DNA from: Hormiphora californensis
Taxonomy: Eukaryota > Ctenophora > Tentaculata > Cydippida > Pleurobrachiidae
Reading direction: 5' to 3'
DNA: 64,000 nt
Assembly (NCBI GenBank): GCA_020137815.1
Contig: CM035354.1
Coordinates: 7,793,487 to 7,857,486 of the forward strand
The notes under the pieces were generated by a model. The model made no database searches and was not told where the DNA came from. It was given only the letters and a program-made list of their open reading frames with translations. The position numbers and the translations under genes were made by a program. Below, one piece after another: positions 14,658 to 27,735 of the stretch (positions are counted from its first letter, which is position 1; each line of letters opens with the position of its first letter).

Positions 14658-15949
14658 TCAAGATTCAAAGCAGAATGGGACGGGATCAGAGGATCGTGCC
14701 AGGCACATAACCTTGAACCGTGCCCCCATTTGATCGGTACTACACAGGAAATCAACTGCATGAATGACAGCATCCCTCTTTTCCTCTGGAACACTACTAT
14801 ACATCTGTTTAAACCTCTCCCCAATACCCATGAGGGTCAGAAAGTCACCCTGAGGTACAGGCCCATATGCAGTAATGTTCTCCCCCACTGATTGGGACAA
14901 GTCCCTAAAGTTAACATCTGCAGTCAGGTCACACAACCCCAGATCTTCTAATGGGTTAACCTGCTGGTGATCTCTGAATGCCCTGAATGTTAACTCTGAT
15001 GTTAACTCATTCTCTCCGTAGTCAATGATCAGAGCCGCTCCCCCACTCTCAGATATTCTCTCACACAGAGTCTGTATGATACGCTGGGACATGGGCGAGT
15101 ATTCGAACTGGGTACCTGCTGCAGCACCTAACAAGTCCTCCCTGTGGTCCAGGGCTATAGCCTTACCAGTCCTGTAGGTAGTGTAATGTAACACATCCTG
15201 ATCTGGATCACAATCCACCATGATCTCTACCCACCCTTTATCAGCTGTCTTCTGGAACTGGTGGACAGGGAGGGCATCAAAGAACTCATTCATTATGTAG
15301 ATGGATGGAACTGACCTGGGTATATGATCTAGAAGAGAATACCACCTGAATTTACATTTGTGTATCCCAGTCCTAGCGAGATATTTCTCTTTCTCAAATA
15401 TATCAGTAGGCGTTACACGGGTCTCTCCCTCCCCACACAATAACTTCTCCTGCTCCCTCACAAACTGTTCAGAGATTTCAACTAGATTAGCAGTTAACTT
15501 GGGCTGCCGGCCCAAAAACGCAGGCCCAATAATCCCCACTGTTTCTATCAGGTCCCTCATGAGGGTTCCCCGACCTGGTCCTAGCTCAGTAAACTGTATG
15601 TCTGTTGTGTATTTGGCCTGTTGCCAATGGAGAAGGGACCACGCGGCGAGAATCTCACCAAAGACAGGCGTCAACTCGGGAGCTGTTATAAAATCACCCT
15701 TGTGACCAATCCTGGCTGCCTGAAGGGGGTCAGTACTGGTAATATATGGAAAAGAAGAAGGGTATCAATCATATTGTTCGGACTACTGCTTGAGTATCTA
15801 CAAAAGGTCGAGGGAGAGAGAGAGAGATGAGAGACGAGAGAGACGACGAGAAGAGGGAGGAGAGACGAGAGAGAGATGAGAGAGAGAGGAGAGAGACGAG
15901 AGAGAGAGAGAGAGAGAGGATGAGGAGAGAGATGCAGAGAGAGAGGGAG

Positions 15950-16020
<71 letters not shown>

Positions 16021-16156
16021 CAATGTGTAGTATGAAAGTGTACCTGTGGATAATATCCCTCGGGTTGGTTCCGCTATTACTTCTTGCATCAAGCTCAGCT
16101 ACACTAACTGGACCCGTCAACCGAATTCGCCTACAGAAATGCGCCAACATCGACAT
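14658..16156 (-). CDS. NDUFAF7: NDUFAF7-like protein arginine methyltransferase, mitochondrial
   Basis: Exon 1 is 16156-16044 and exon 2 is 15735-14658 (stop TGA). They join in phase through GT-AG to give 396 residues; the human protein has about 440. Exon 1 has RIRLTGPVSVAE, the family's usual entry. After the junction come GHKGDFITAPEL, then the SAM-binding motif ELGPGRGTLMRDL, NEFFDALPVHQFQ and IIDYGENE, all characteristic of the MidA/NDUFAF7 fold. In animals this enzyme symmetrically dimethylates an arginine of NDUFS2 early in complex I assembly in the matrix. The N-terminal MSMLAHFCRRIRL is Arg-rich, as in a targeting peptide, but short. An acceptor (TTTTAACAG) seven bases before the ATG suggests either an upstream exon or trans-splicing. 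The intron holds a 200 bp GA tract. Confidence 0.93.
15811..16018. repeat. (GA)n and GA-rich tract in NDUFAF7 intron
   Basis: Impure GAGAC/GAGAG mixture at 15811-15955, followed by pure GA to 16018. It reads as CT on the sense strand of the gene. It lies entirely between the two NDUFAF7 exons. Confidence 0.97.
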
Positions 16157-16917
16157 AGCTCGACTGTTAAAATAAAGAACTGTGTGAAAAATATTGAAAT
16201 ATGTACGTTATACTACACATACGGGTAGTATTGCTGAAGTTTGTATGGAAAAGTATCCACCATTCCCCAAAATACTAAAATCATAATATTTGCAGCCTAA
16301 AAGCTGTTACGAGACTTGGTGGGGTGTGTGAAACATAGGCAAACCATCTTAAATACCGTATGTGTGGTGTACTGCATTTTATTACTGCTCTCCTTTTAGC
16401 TTACATATATTCTGAGGTGTGTAGCTTTTCCTTAAAGTTCTATACTACTGCATACTACATTATATGGGCTTTATTTATCCATGTCTCAACTCTCTCCCAC
16501 TCTCTCTCCTTTTCTTACCCTCAAAGGGACAGGTATAGAAAAATTGCAACCTATAGTATATTGAGGGGTTGGTAAATAAAAGTCTATGTAATAAAACGCC
16601 TGCTATGTATTAAGCATAAGCCGAATTGAAGCGGTGGCGCAAAGGCAGACTACGTGCTATTTTAGGGGTGTTGGGAACTGGGAAATCTTCTGAAGAGATG
16701 ACCATGTAGCCCAGCTAGGATCAGAGAGATCGGGTTTTGGTTGATAGCGAAGTTGTTTCTAAGTCTACACTATCTTGTGCATGAGGATGGAGGAAAACAG
16801 CTGCCTAGCTCGACCTTCTTTTTGCGAGCTCCGGTTTGAACAAAACAATAAAACAGTTGGTTCACGTAGAAAAGAATAAGTTACTCAAAGTTACAACTCT
16901 CTGTTACAAAGTGTCTC
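16157..16917. other. Intergenic, nothing recognised
   Basis: Spacer between NDUFAF7 and MRPL50, both on the minus strand. It probably contains the MRPL50 3' UTR and NDUFAF7 upstream signals. No exon, RNA gene or repeat was recognised. Confidence 0.5.
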
Positions 16918-17498
16918 TCAGTTACATTCCTCATCTGACAGCCCCTTAAAGTGGTTTTTAGCTATATTCACGTTGAAGGGTAGTGACTGAGGTCTCAGCT
17001 CTATGTACCGTTTTTCCTCAACCGGCGTTTGGTAGTATGTTATCACGTCTTCAATTGTCTGTTGGGAAGAGTGTGTTTAGTAATTGTAGTGTGATATGGC
17101 CTATTGGTATTCTAGCGATATTTTATGTTTGGTTCTCTTACCTGCAGATAGACAAGCTGAGAACTGGGAATATCTCTCCCAAGACCATTGATACATGAGT
17201 CCAGGACTTTAAATTTAGTTGATAAATCAGGGAACTTAGCACTTTTCCAGCCCTCTTCGCACGCATCAAGGTGTTCAACAGCTAATGGTTTCAGTACATT
17301 TTCCACCCTCTCAATATCAGGCAGGGAACTCTCGAACCTGTAACATAGTAAAGGGTGAGCCGAGTTTACTGAAGCTTAAATCACTTCGTTATATCTACCC
17401 AGTACCCACCATTGATTAGTGTGGTCCTGGATCACGCGTGAGAGATGTCTTACTCCAATCGCTCGGCGGAGGCACGTTCGTCCGACCGTTGACAACAT
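16918..17498 (-). CDS. MRPL50: Mitochondrial ribosomal protein mL50
   Basis: Exons: 17498-17410, 17337-17142, 17058-16918 (stop TGA). All are GT-AG with matching phases, giving 141 residues; human MRPL50 has 158. Exon 1 encodes MLSTVGRTCLRRAIG, rich in Arg and Ser and lacking acidic residues, a good matrix-targeting peptide. Exon 2 has KFKVLDSCINGLGRDIPSSQ, which parallels the family's KF.LL..L...LGH.VPNS. Exon 3 has IEDVITYYQTPV and later LPFNVNI, paralleling VRDVLDFY..PV and LPPNLKI. mL50 is a small, fast-evolving protein of the mitochondrial large ribosomal subunit. The gene model is firm; the family call rests on the conserved spacing of these motifs. An AG preceded by CTCCTTT lies eight bases before the ATG. 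Confidence 0.82.
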
Positions 17499-18052
17499 TT
17501 GTATTGCTAAAGGAGCATTAATTGGTTTTATAAAGGAGCAATGTGATTGTTTTTGTTACGGTGGGTGGTGGCTGATGGACAATTTAGTGCCCGTGTCGGG
17601 TAAATTGGATTTGGAGAGGGTCAAACTGCCGAAGCCTGGAATGTTTTGGGTAAGAAAATACGAGAAGGGAAGAAAGAGACTGAGGGAGACTGAGAAAGAG
17701 AGACCGAGGGAGAAAGAGAGAGAGAGAGAGTGAGAGTGAGAGAGAAAGAGAGAGAGAGAAAGAGAGAGAGTGAGAGTGAGAGAGAGAAAGAGAGAGAGAG
17801 ATAGACCAAGCATGTGTGACTCATACAATCTACATGTCGTTGTCTTGATACAAATCAAGAAATACCAGTTTGGCAGCAAAAAATAACAAATAATAATATT
17901 AAAAAACCCTATGACGTGTATGATGCAAATTTCATTGTACTTCGCTAAAAATGGATGGCCTTATAATATCTTTAGCTGTGGTGCCTATAACATCCCCCAA
18001 TAAAACATTGTCTCCACACTCCATCTGGTGGAAGAATGGAAGATCACGTGTT
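17499..18052. other. Intergenic with GA-rich repeat
   Basis: Spacer between GDE1-like and MRPL50. It contains an impure GA/GAGT tract at 17690-17803. No coding exon was recognised on either strand. Confidence 0.55.
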
Positions 18053-19404
18053 CTAATTCTCATCAATTCGATCCGTCATAACAGCACAGCCGTGGTGTTT
18101 AAAATACTGCTTCTCAATGGGGTCGTTAACAGTCCAAACTAACACAGGTAACGGTTTAACATCCCTAATATAACTCTCACTAACATCATCTTTCCTAGAT
18201 TCCAGCATATCAACCCGTAACCAAGGTACCAGGAAGTAGTAGGCAAGGAAGTCGTATACTCGGTCGAGTGTGAACATTAGTAGTTGTGCTGGGTAGGATC
18301 TGTAGCCAGCCAACAGGGCCATATTCTGTAAAGAAGGGGTTCTGGGTTAGGGGTGATAATATTCAGATATTTCACAAAACTAGAAATGATACAGAGACAG
18401 TGGTTCCTGTTTCAGAGTTTCCTGTAGTCTGCATTCTGTTTCACCAAATTTATGAGTAATCAAATGTAAACTATAGAATCTAACTATAAGACAAACAGCT
18501 CTAACCTGAGCGTGATCGTGACGGCGGGTAAACCCAATGACAACATCTGGGTGTTCCTTTCTAACTGTGTACAAGACGTCAGGGAAGAAGGAGATAACAG
18601 CAAAGTTTCTATACTCCGGGAACCGGTCCATCAGAGATTTTAGAGCAGCAGAGAACTACGGGGGGAGAAAGGGGGTTAGAGAAATCTCGGGGGGTTGGGG
18701 TATTCTACTTGTTTAGCGAAGCGGCCTCCTTTCACGTCAAGCAGTAGGGCAACATCGTGATCAATAGCAAACTGGACAGTCTCATCGAGTGTAGGAACAC
18801 CACAGTGACCCCTGAAATAGGAAAATTATTATACGTCTACTTTCAAACCAAGGCATGGGAGTGGTTAAAACATTGGAGCGATGTTATCAAAATCATCATA
18901 ATATTGTTCCACTTACGCTTCCGGGAAGTTCTTGTTTGCATTTAGTTGTTGGATCTCAGCCAGGGATTTATCAGCTGCATACCCGGTACCATTAGTTGTC
19001 CTATCTAACGTCTCGTCATGAAGGACTACATGGGGAGAGACATTGAGAGGGAAATGTAATGTGTTTCTCATTTGATTTTGAATGAAAAAACTCATAAACA
19101 AATAGTTTGGCTGTGGGTTTGTTTCTGATTATGTCACATCCCTACCTATTGGTACATTGTCTGCAGTCAGTTGAATATCTATCTCTATCACCTTCACTCC
19201 CCTCTCCACTGCCTTCCTAAAGGTCCACATAGTATTCTCTGGACCATCTAGTGAACCTCCCCTGTGGGCTATCTCTCGGGCAAACAGCCGCTCCAGTAGT
19301 GCGGGAAGGTTGGAGGGTCTCGGGGTGGAGTTGAGACGGAGTGAGATACCGGTAAAGAGTGCCACGAATATGGCAGTGAAGGCATTGAGAAGGAGGGAAA
19401 ACAT
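18053..19404 (-). CDS. GDE1: Glycerophosphodiester phosphodiesterase, GDE1-like membrane enzyme
   Basis: Exons: 19404-19146, 19025-18917, 18811-18709, 18655-18506, 18325-18053 (stop TAG). All five are GT-AG with consistent phases, giving 297 residues (human GDE1 331). The N-terminal MFSLLLNAFTAIFVALF is a membrane anchor. The GDPD catalytic signature is complete: AHRGG...PENT, the metal ligands in EIDIQLT, and HDETLDRTT formed across the first junction. Later motifs VISFFP and VLVWTVN followed by a Thr-Asp are those of the GDE1 group. These enzymes hydrolyse glycerophosphodiesters such as glycerophosphoinositol, or N-acyl glycerophosphoethanolamine, to glycerol 3-phosphate and an alcohol. The acceptor of exon 4 has a C-only polypyrimidine run. 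A close GDPD paralogue cannot be excluded. Confidence 0.88.
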
Positions 19405-19830
19405 GCTGTTCCCTACTGCTGCAGTGAGATGGTGAGTTGTTTGTAACCAGGGTAGTAACGAAATAACCTCTTCAGAGAGTTTGGAAGGAGTAACTTGGAA
19501 AACCAGGGTAGTGGGGAGGAAAATTGAAACATCTTGTTTTCTATAACAATGTCAATAAATACTACAAACATTACACATCAAAGTATTTTGTATACTGTGA
19601 TCATCTAGAACTGTCGATAACAGAGACATATATGTAGCAACACCCAAAAATATCAAAACTTAGGAAAGAAAATAGAGAGATCATGGTTAAAAATCGAAAA
19701 CAAATATAGACACAAAATGATCTGTTACACTTGAGTCTCTAAAACACACAGATAACTCAGTTCCACTTTCCCAAATAATACCAACCTAATATCACCAACT
19801 AGGCTCCCGAAAAACTGTGCCTCAGTCCCA
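19405..19830. other. Intergenic / 3' UTR of the phosphatase gene
   Basis: AT-rich 426 bp between the GDE1-like start codon and the minisatellite that holds the phosphatase stop codon. It probably serves as the 3' UTR of the upstream gene and the 5' flank of the downstream one. No clear poly(A) signal was identified. Confidence 0.5.
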
Positions 19831-19880
19831 ATTATTCCCAATTATTCCCAATTATTCCCAATTATTCCCAATTATTCCCG
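19831..19880. repeat. 10-bp minisatellite, five units
   Basis: Five near-perfect units of ATTATTCCCA. The unit at the right end supplies the stop codon (TAA, 19874-19872) of the phosphatase on the minus strand; the other units lie in its 3' UTR. Confidence 0.97.
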
Positions 19881-22450
19881 GTGTTGTTTGTCGAATCGGC
19901 GGTAGACCAGGATCCGAGCATACACGGCAATGATACAATATGTCAGGAGGTAGAATAGTAGGAGGAGGACGAGGGATACTAGAGACACCGCACACAACTG
20001 CCAAACTAGCTGATGTTCTACCTGAAAGAGAGAGGGGGTATTGTAGCTTTTCAGAGGTATGGGTCCTCCCCCGGCCTCAGACATAATAAACCACCATGTA
20101 TAGGGTGATGTTATATGGGGGGAATGTAATTGGAGGGGGTTGGGGTGGTTTTAGAAGGTCCAATATTATCACCCATTATGTGTTGAACAATGGACACACA
20201 CAGTACACGTGCATTATTCAGCAGCACTTACTAAGTGGCCCTAGAGAGAGCTGGGGACTACTATCATGGTAAACACTAGTGTATTGTTGAGAGAGTCATG
20301 ATAATACTTGTCTCATATAAGACCGTCCTCTTCGCACCGGGCCGAAGTACAGTCAGTGTCTGACAAAATAATACCTGATGTGAAGGGGGACAGTGTTCCC
20401 GGTCTACCCCCGACAGGTCCACCACATAGTGCATCTCAACACCAGTCCGACCCCTCACCTCTAGAACCACACGTGGTGATTCCTTATCCCACATTAGTGT
20501 CAGTGCTCCTGGAAAGGGAAAGAGATTAGAGGTGATGTAGAGATGAGAGGTGACAGGTGTGGGAGTGAGAATTCAGGAACTATATGCAAATTGAATAGAA
20601 ACACGAACTTTTGTTTAGTTCGATTTGTTTAAGACAAAAAGCTCTAGAGTCTAGCTCCTCTAAATAAGATCTTACAGTATCTCTCTTGTACAAGCAGGCT
20701 ACTAAATCTCACCATAATTTAGATCAATGTAGGGCTCGGTGATACATCCTGGACACTCTGACACGTACTTTATGTAATATCGACACAGTACATCTGGTAT
20801 CCAGTCCAGACAATTGTGTGTCATACCACTACTTTGAACCTGAATATAACACAGATAATACAGAGCAGAGGATGAAATAGGATCGTTAAATTTGTCCTAA
20901 CCTGTCTCCCCTAATATATCACATCTAGATCTTATATTTGAAAGACCGCCAAGTGATGCACAAGGGTGTAATCCTGGTCCCCCAACAAACCTCAAAAAGG
21001 GGACCTTTAGTAGTGTTACTACACTGCATCTCTGCAAAGTGTGAATCCCCTGATAAGACGATGGTATTGGGTCGCCTAGACAACAAACTAAGCAATCTCT
21101 CCCTCTCCATGGGGTAAGGAGCCATTTGTCCAGATAGGACCTGTCTGTCAATAAGGGTAACCCTGGAGGAATGTTGATCATGTTGTACAAGTGAGGAATG
21201 CTATGTGATCTGTATCTCAACATGATGACGTCATTTTGATTTAATTTGATAAGATGACGTCATATTACCTGTTCCTAATATAGTCAGATTGCTTGGATCA
21301 CTCTTTAGTTCCTTGTCTAACCAGGCCCACTGCTCTGTACCAAGGACCGACTGGTTGCTCCTATCCAACTGAGACCGGGGATCCAGAAGAATCAACTTGA
21401 TGGTGTGGGACCCAGTACCAAACAGATAGGACCCATAGAGGCCCTTACGAGAGCGCCGCGGGGAGTTATCTGGCTCATTTAGGAAATCCAGAAACATGTC
21501 CTGCGATAACAGGGGAATGTTATTGTGATTTTTAAAACTTCCTCGGCAATGTAAGTTGCTCAATTGAAAAAAGCAGAAAGTGACTGGACGCATAGGGGAA
21601 CTGGAGTGAAAATGGAGCAAACCTGGACAGCGGAAGCGTATATCGGATCACTTGCTCCCCCATCATTGACCCCATAATCATGGTCATCCCATACACCCAG
21701 GATTTTAGTTCTCCTACTCTGGAAGCCCTCGTATCCTGGACTGTGCTTCATTTTGTGAAGTTGTTCCGCGTACCGAGCTATACTGGGCCGCTTCTGAAAA
21801 TGAAACATCATGTTGAGAATTAGAGAGAGAAAGAAGGAGGTGTAATTATCCGACCAGAAAATGTTTCTAGGTGCCATCTGATGCAATCACAGTTCAATGA
21901 GATTTACTGTTGAAGGGAGCTTTCATCTCATTTTCTCTAATATTCCTACCATCAACCGCTGAAAATAGATACACTCTTCTACCAACCACGTACAATGTGT
22001 ATCTAATCAGAGTGAAAGAAAACAAGACGAAGAACGAAGCTACATTTTAATCAGATTCATGCCCCACACCGTATTCAGGGTGAGGCATGAAATCTGGTTT
22101 ATTACCCAGGAGAAAGGTCGGATCCGGGTGTCGGTGTAGACTGCATCTCCTAACCAGATGAAATAGTCTGGATCCCAGCGGGCTATCTCTCCCCAGAGTG
22201 GCTGTTCTCTGTCCTAGGAGATATTAGGATCAATTAAATCATGGCATCTGGATGCGAAGAAAAGTCTACGACAAGGCAATACCACAAAGGGCTTTTAACT
22301 GATACAAATCAAACAAACAAAGAATGCACTCGATACCTGGTGAGAACAACTCGCAAATGCAATCCTTGTAATCCTAGTTGGATCATGGAAGTCTGCAGCT
22401 CCACCGGTCTGAACTAGGAGGAGGAGGAGGAAAGGAAGGAGGGGAGCCAT
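19872..22450 (-). CDS. PhoD-like metallophosphatase with signal peptide and C-terminal membrane anchor
   Basis: Exons: 22450-22337, 22213-22106, 21793-21623, 21500-21269, about 21198-20991, 20839-20713, 20508-20375, 20021-19872. Exon 1 is a signal peptide (MAPLLPFLLLLLLV-like) followed by RIAFASCSHQ. Exon 2 has FIWLGDAVYTD. Exon 3 has GVWDDHDYGVNDGG, the hallmark metal-binding motif of PhoD-like phosphatases. Exon 5 has YPMERERLL and VLSGDSHFAEM, and exon 6 SSGMTHN. Exon 8 has one transmembrane helix with a short basic tail (YRRFDKQHRE). This predicts a type I, surface or lumenal phosphomonoesterase or diesterase. All junctions are in phase except exon 4 to 5: exon 4 ends in phase 1, but I found no phase-1 acceptor for the exon 5 frame, so the start of exon 5 is uncertain. 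Confidence 0.88.
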
Positions 22451-22488
22451 GTAGCATTTCTACCTGGCTAAAGTTACAATGAGGCAGG

Positions 22489-22523
<35 letters not shown>

Positions 22524-22741
22524 GTTGAAGAGTTAGTTACGAGACACACGCGTGAGTAAAGGGGGGGGGGGGGGGGGAGGGGAAATATCGTCACAAAGGG
22601 AGTATTTTTGAGGGGCATGATAAAACATTCACTGCCTAGTGACAACAGATATCATATTCACAAAAGCGAAAGATAAAACTGGATAAAAACAGAGATAATA
22701 AATTACGTCTTCGCCTGGGACCCGGGTAGTTAAAATAAAAT
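22451..22741. other. Short spacer with (GA)n and poly-G
   Basis: A 291 bp gap between the KRR1 stop and the phosphatase ATG, both on the minus strand. It holds (GA)n at 22490-22520 and an 18-base G run at 22561-22578. An AG preceded by TTGTAACTTT ends at 22468, 17 bases before the phosphatase ATG. Confidence 0.8.
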
Positions 22742-24620
<1,879 letters not shown>

Positions 24621-24994
24621 TTTTTTTTTCGGGTTATTTTTTGTTTTTGGGGAAAATAAAATTTGGCCCTCTTCAGTAGCCCCCCCCTTGCACTAAAAAT
24701 GAAAGGGGATGAAAATTGGGGGTTTCACTCCTAGTTTTAATCCCTTTCACTATAGCCAATGAGTGCACAAGCCAAAAACTAAAATTGGGGAAAAATGTTT
24801 TTTTTCCGGAACTATGTTTAGGAAAAAAAAAATTTTTAAATTTTCGGGGGCCCAAATGCTTTGGTATCCCTTGATTAAAACCCCTTATTTTAGTTGTTTT
24901 GGGAAATTTTTTGGGACAAATTTAGGTTTAATAGCCCAAAGAAGGGAAAAGGAAAAGCTCGTTTTTCTCGTTTTGGCATTTTGGAGGTTGGTTC

Positions 24995-27735
24995 AAAGGG
25001 ATCCAAAAAAAGTTCAGTATTTACACAGCTTTTTTCCCACAGTCTTTACACATCAAAAAAAAAAATATAAAATGAAGAAAAACCCACTAGAATAAAAAAA
25101 ACTCCCCAAATTTGTAGTCCCCCAAACCCGGGTTTTATTCAAATAAAATATAACGTACCACCAAACGACTTATCCCCCGGTATTTTAAAAGTGCATACTG
25201 GCAAAGTCTGTCTCTCGGTTTGGTCTGTTGAAAACCATCCGGCAGAAGAAAACCCGCAACTGCAAAAGCGAAATTTAAAAACCAATTTCACTACCTTTGG
25301 ACGGGCCCCCCCCACAGCTAGTTGGAAAAAACAGAAAAAACCACCCGCCACCGGGTCGACCGACATAGCTGCTATGACGACTCGATGGCCGACCCCCCAA
25401 ATACTTACCCCGATCAGGGGTTTTTTCACGCCGGGAAAAAAAGGAGGTGGTAGTCCCAAAAAGGGTGCCTCATGTGGTGAAGATAAAAGGGGCACTATCG
25501 TTCGGCGATTTAACCTTTTTGGGGGAAACCCCCGTACGAAAAGATTTGAAACCGTAGTACTAGTGCGCCCGTTTGTTGGGGTGCCCCTTCATGTCTTTAT
25601 CAAAACCCAGTTCTGGCGTCGACTCGTGTTTAAAAAGGGGGGCAAACTAGGGGGGGTACGGGGAAAACCCCGGCGAACCTTGGGGGGGCCTGACCGGGAG
25701 ATCGACCCACGGCGCAAATGGGGCACCCAATGTGTTTTGGTGGCCCGGAGGAGGGAAACTGTGAAATCTGGGGAAACGTGCCCCCCAACGACGAAAAGTG
25801 GGGGGAAAATAGGGGGGTACACGACACACCCCACACGTCTTTACAAAGTGGGTTATACCCCATTTTTTTCAACTGTTAACCCCCCAAAGTCGTCGGGGGA
25901 ATTTTTTTTGCGCGTTTATCACATTTTAAAGTGTAGCGTCCCGCATCTTTAAATTAAAATACGATGCCCCAAAAAACGGGGGGGGGTTGGAGGGGTAAAC
26001 CAGTTGAATAAAAAGGACTTACCCCCCAGAGCGGCGCGGCGCGTTTTGCGGTTTTTTCTAAAAACAGTAGGGGATTGTGGGGTCCCCAATTGAGAAAAAT
26101 TGGCACTGCGGCGAAAAAAGTTTCCGAAAACGCTGCAAATCGAGTGCGAAAAAAGCCAGTCTTTAAAGTCGAATTTTTTATTTAAGGACAGGCCCCCGCG
26201 CTTTAAAAATGCAGCGTTTGGAAATCGATTTGGGTTTCCCTATAAGCTGCGACTTTTTTGGGGCCCCTTGGGAAAGAAAAAATTTTATTTTCCCAACGCA
26301 ACCAGGATAAAGCTTTATTTTATCGGGAAACGGAGAAAATGACCAAAAACCCAAATTTTACAGGACGTGTTCAGCTTTTACTTTTGACCGGGGGTTTCTC
26401 GAGCTTAAAGGAGGTTTTTAAAAAAAAAAGCGGTTGCCCGGGGGGGAGGGTCCGGGGGGCCCGACTTTTTTTGGTCTATGCCCTTGCCCTTTGAATCATC
26501 CCTGATTTTTTTTCGGTGTTTTGACTTTTGCCGTTTGATACAAAGATCATTAAAAGTTATCAGAGGTCCAGACATGAAAAAATTTTACGGAGGATCGGTG
26601 TAACGTGGTGGATTGGTCGTTTTTTTAAACAACAGGGGCCCCACTCCCCCGACGTAATTTTGAGCTGGTGCGTTATTCACCACGCCCCCAAAAAACTTAA
26701 TCGGGACTTCCTTTTACAGCGGGCATCTTTTATGAGCCCCCTGTGGAGTATGTTTGAATCTTCCCGGTTTTTAAAGGATCTTGGGTGTTCCCGTCAGAGG
26801 GGGGGTCGGGGAAAGGGCCACAGCCCGAAAAGGTATCTCCCCTGGGGTAAAGGGGTTGCAAACTGGACTGGGGGGGTTAAAAAGGATCAGTTAGGTAATT
26901 GGACCCCTTTAAAAACACTTGTTCCCCCAAACCTTGGAAATTGTTCGCATTTGGAACCGTCAGGGTTTGGGGGAAATTCCCCAAAACGGGGGGCAGGGCA
27001 GCAAAATTTCCCCCGGCGTACCTGGGGTAAAAATTTGGGTTATGGGAGGGACTTCTTTCCTTGATTACACCCCTTGCAGAGGCGCAGGGAGCGCTTTGTC
27101 CTTATAAACCTTTTCAAAATCTTTTAAAGGGGACAAACCCCCCAAAAGGGGGGAACCCGGTTTTTTTTTCAAGGCCCACCCCTCTTAAAGGGGCCCCGGG
27201 GGCCCCGGATCCCAAAATTAAATTTATGGGGCAAAAAGGGTCGGGTCCCTATTTTTGGGAAAACTTTTTTTTCGGTTTTTTTGGGGGCCCAAAACTTTGG
27301 AACACTCTTCCAAAAATTTTTTTGGTCAAGGGAACCCGGGAATATCGATAAAACTAAAGGGGGTTGTATGGGGGGGGGTACCTCAGGGGTTTGTTTGATA
27401 GTCAAATAGCCCCAAAAAACCAGGGGGGTACTGGGTGTTAAGGGAAACCCGGGTTGGACTTCCCCGACCCGGGGGCAGGGAAACCTATTTAAAAAAGCCA
27501 AATTTGAGTTCAGAGGGGTGAAGCGTTTTTATAATGGGGGATGTCTCGACAGGATGGGAAAAACTTTTTTGAAGATTTGAAAAATTTGAGTGGCGGGGGC
27601 CCCTGTCGTTTTAAATAAAAAAATTGGGAATTTTACACCCGGGGAGCGGCGCGGGGCGCTCGGGGTTTGAAACCGATGTGTAAAGACTGTGTAAACGCTG
27701 TTTTTAAATACTGAACTTTTTTAGGGATCCCTTAA
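24995..27735. mobile_element. Possible TIR transposon inside corrupted block
   Basis: The left arm 24995-25054 (AAGGGATCC..., AGTTCAGTATTTACACAG, AGTCTTTACACATC) is the reverse complement, with errors, of 27674-27733. The arms are about 60 bp and 2.7 kb apart, as in a DNA transposon. The interior is too damaged to name a transposase. Confidence 0.45.

Noticed and set aside
15358-15705. Plus-strand 115-residue frame
   Set aside because: It is the antisense shadow of the NDUFAF7 coding exon.
17419-17733. Plus-strand frame beginning MWSWITRERC
   Set aside because: It is antisense to MRPL50 exon 1 and runs into a GA repeat. The minus-strand exon has the targeting peptide and correct phase.
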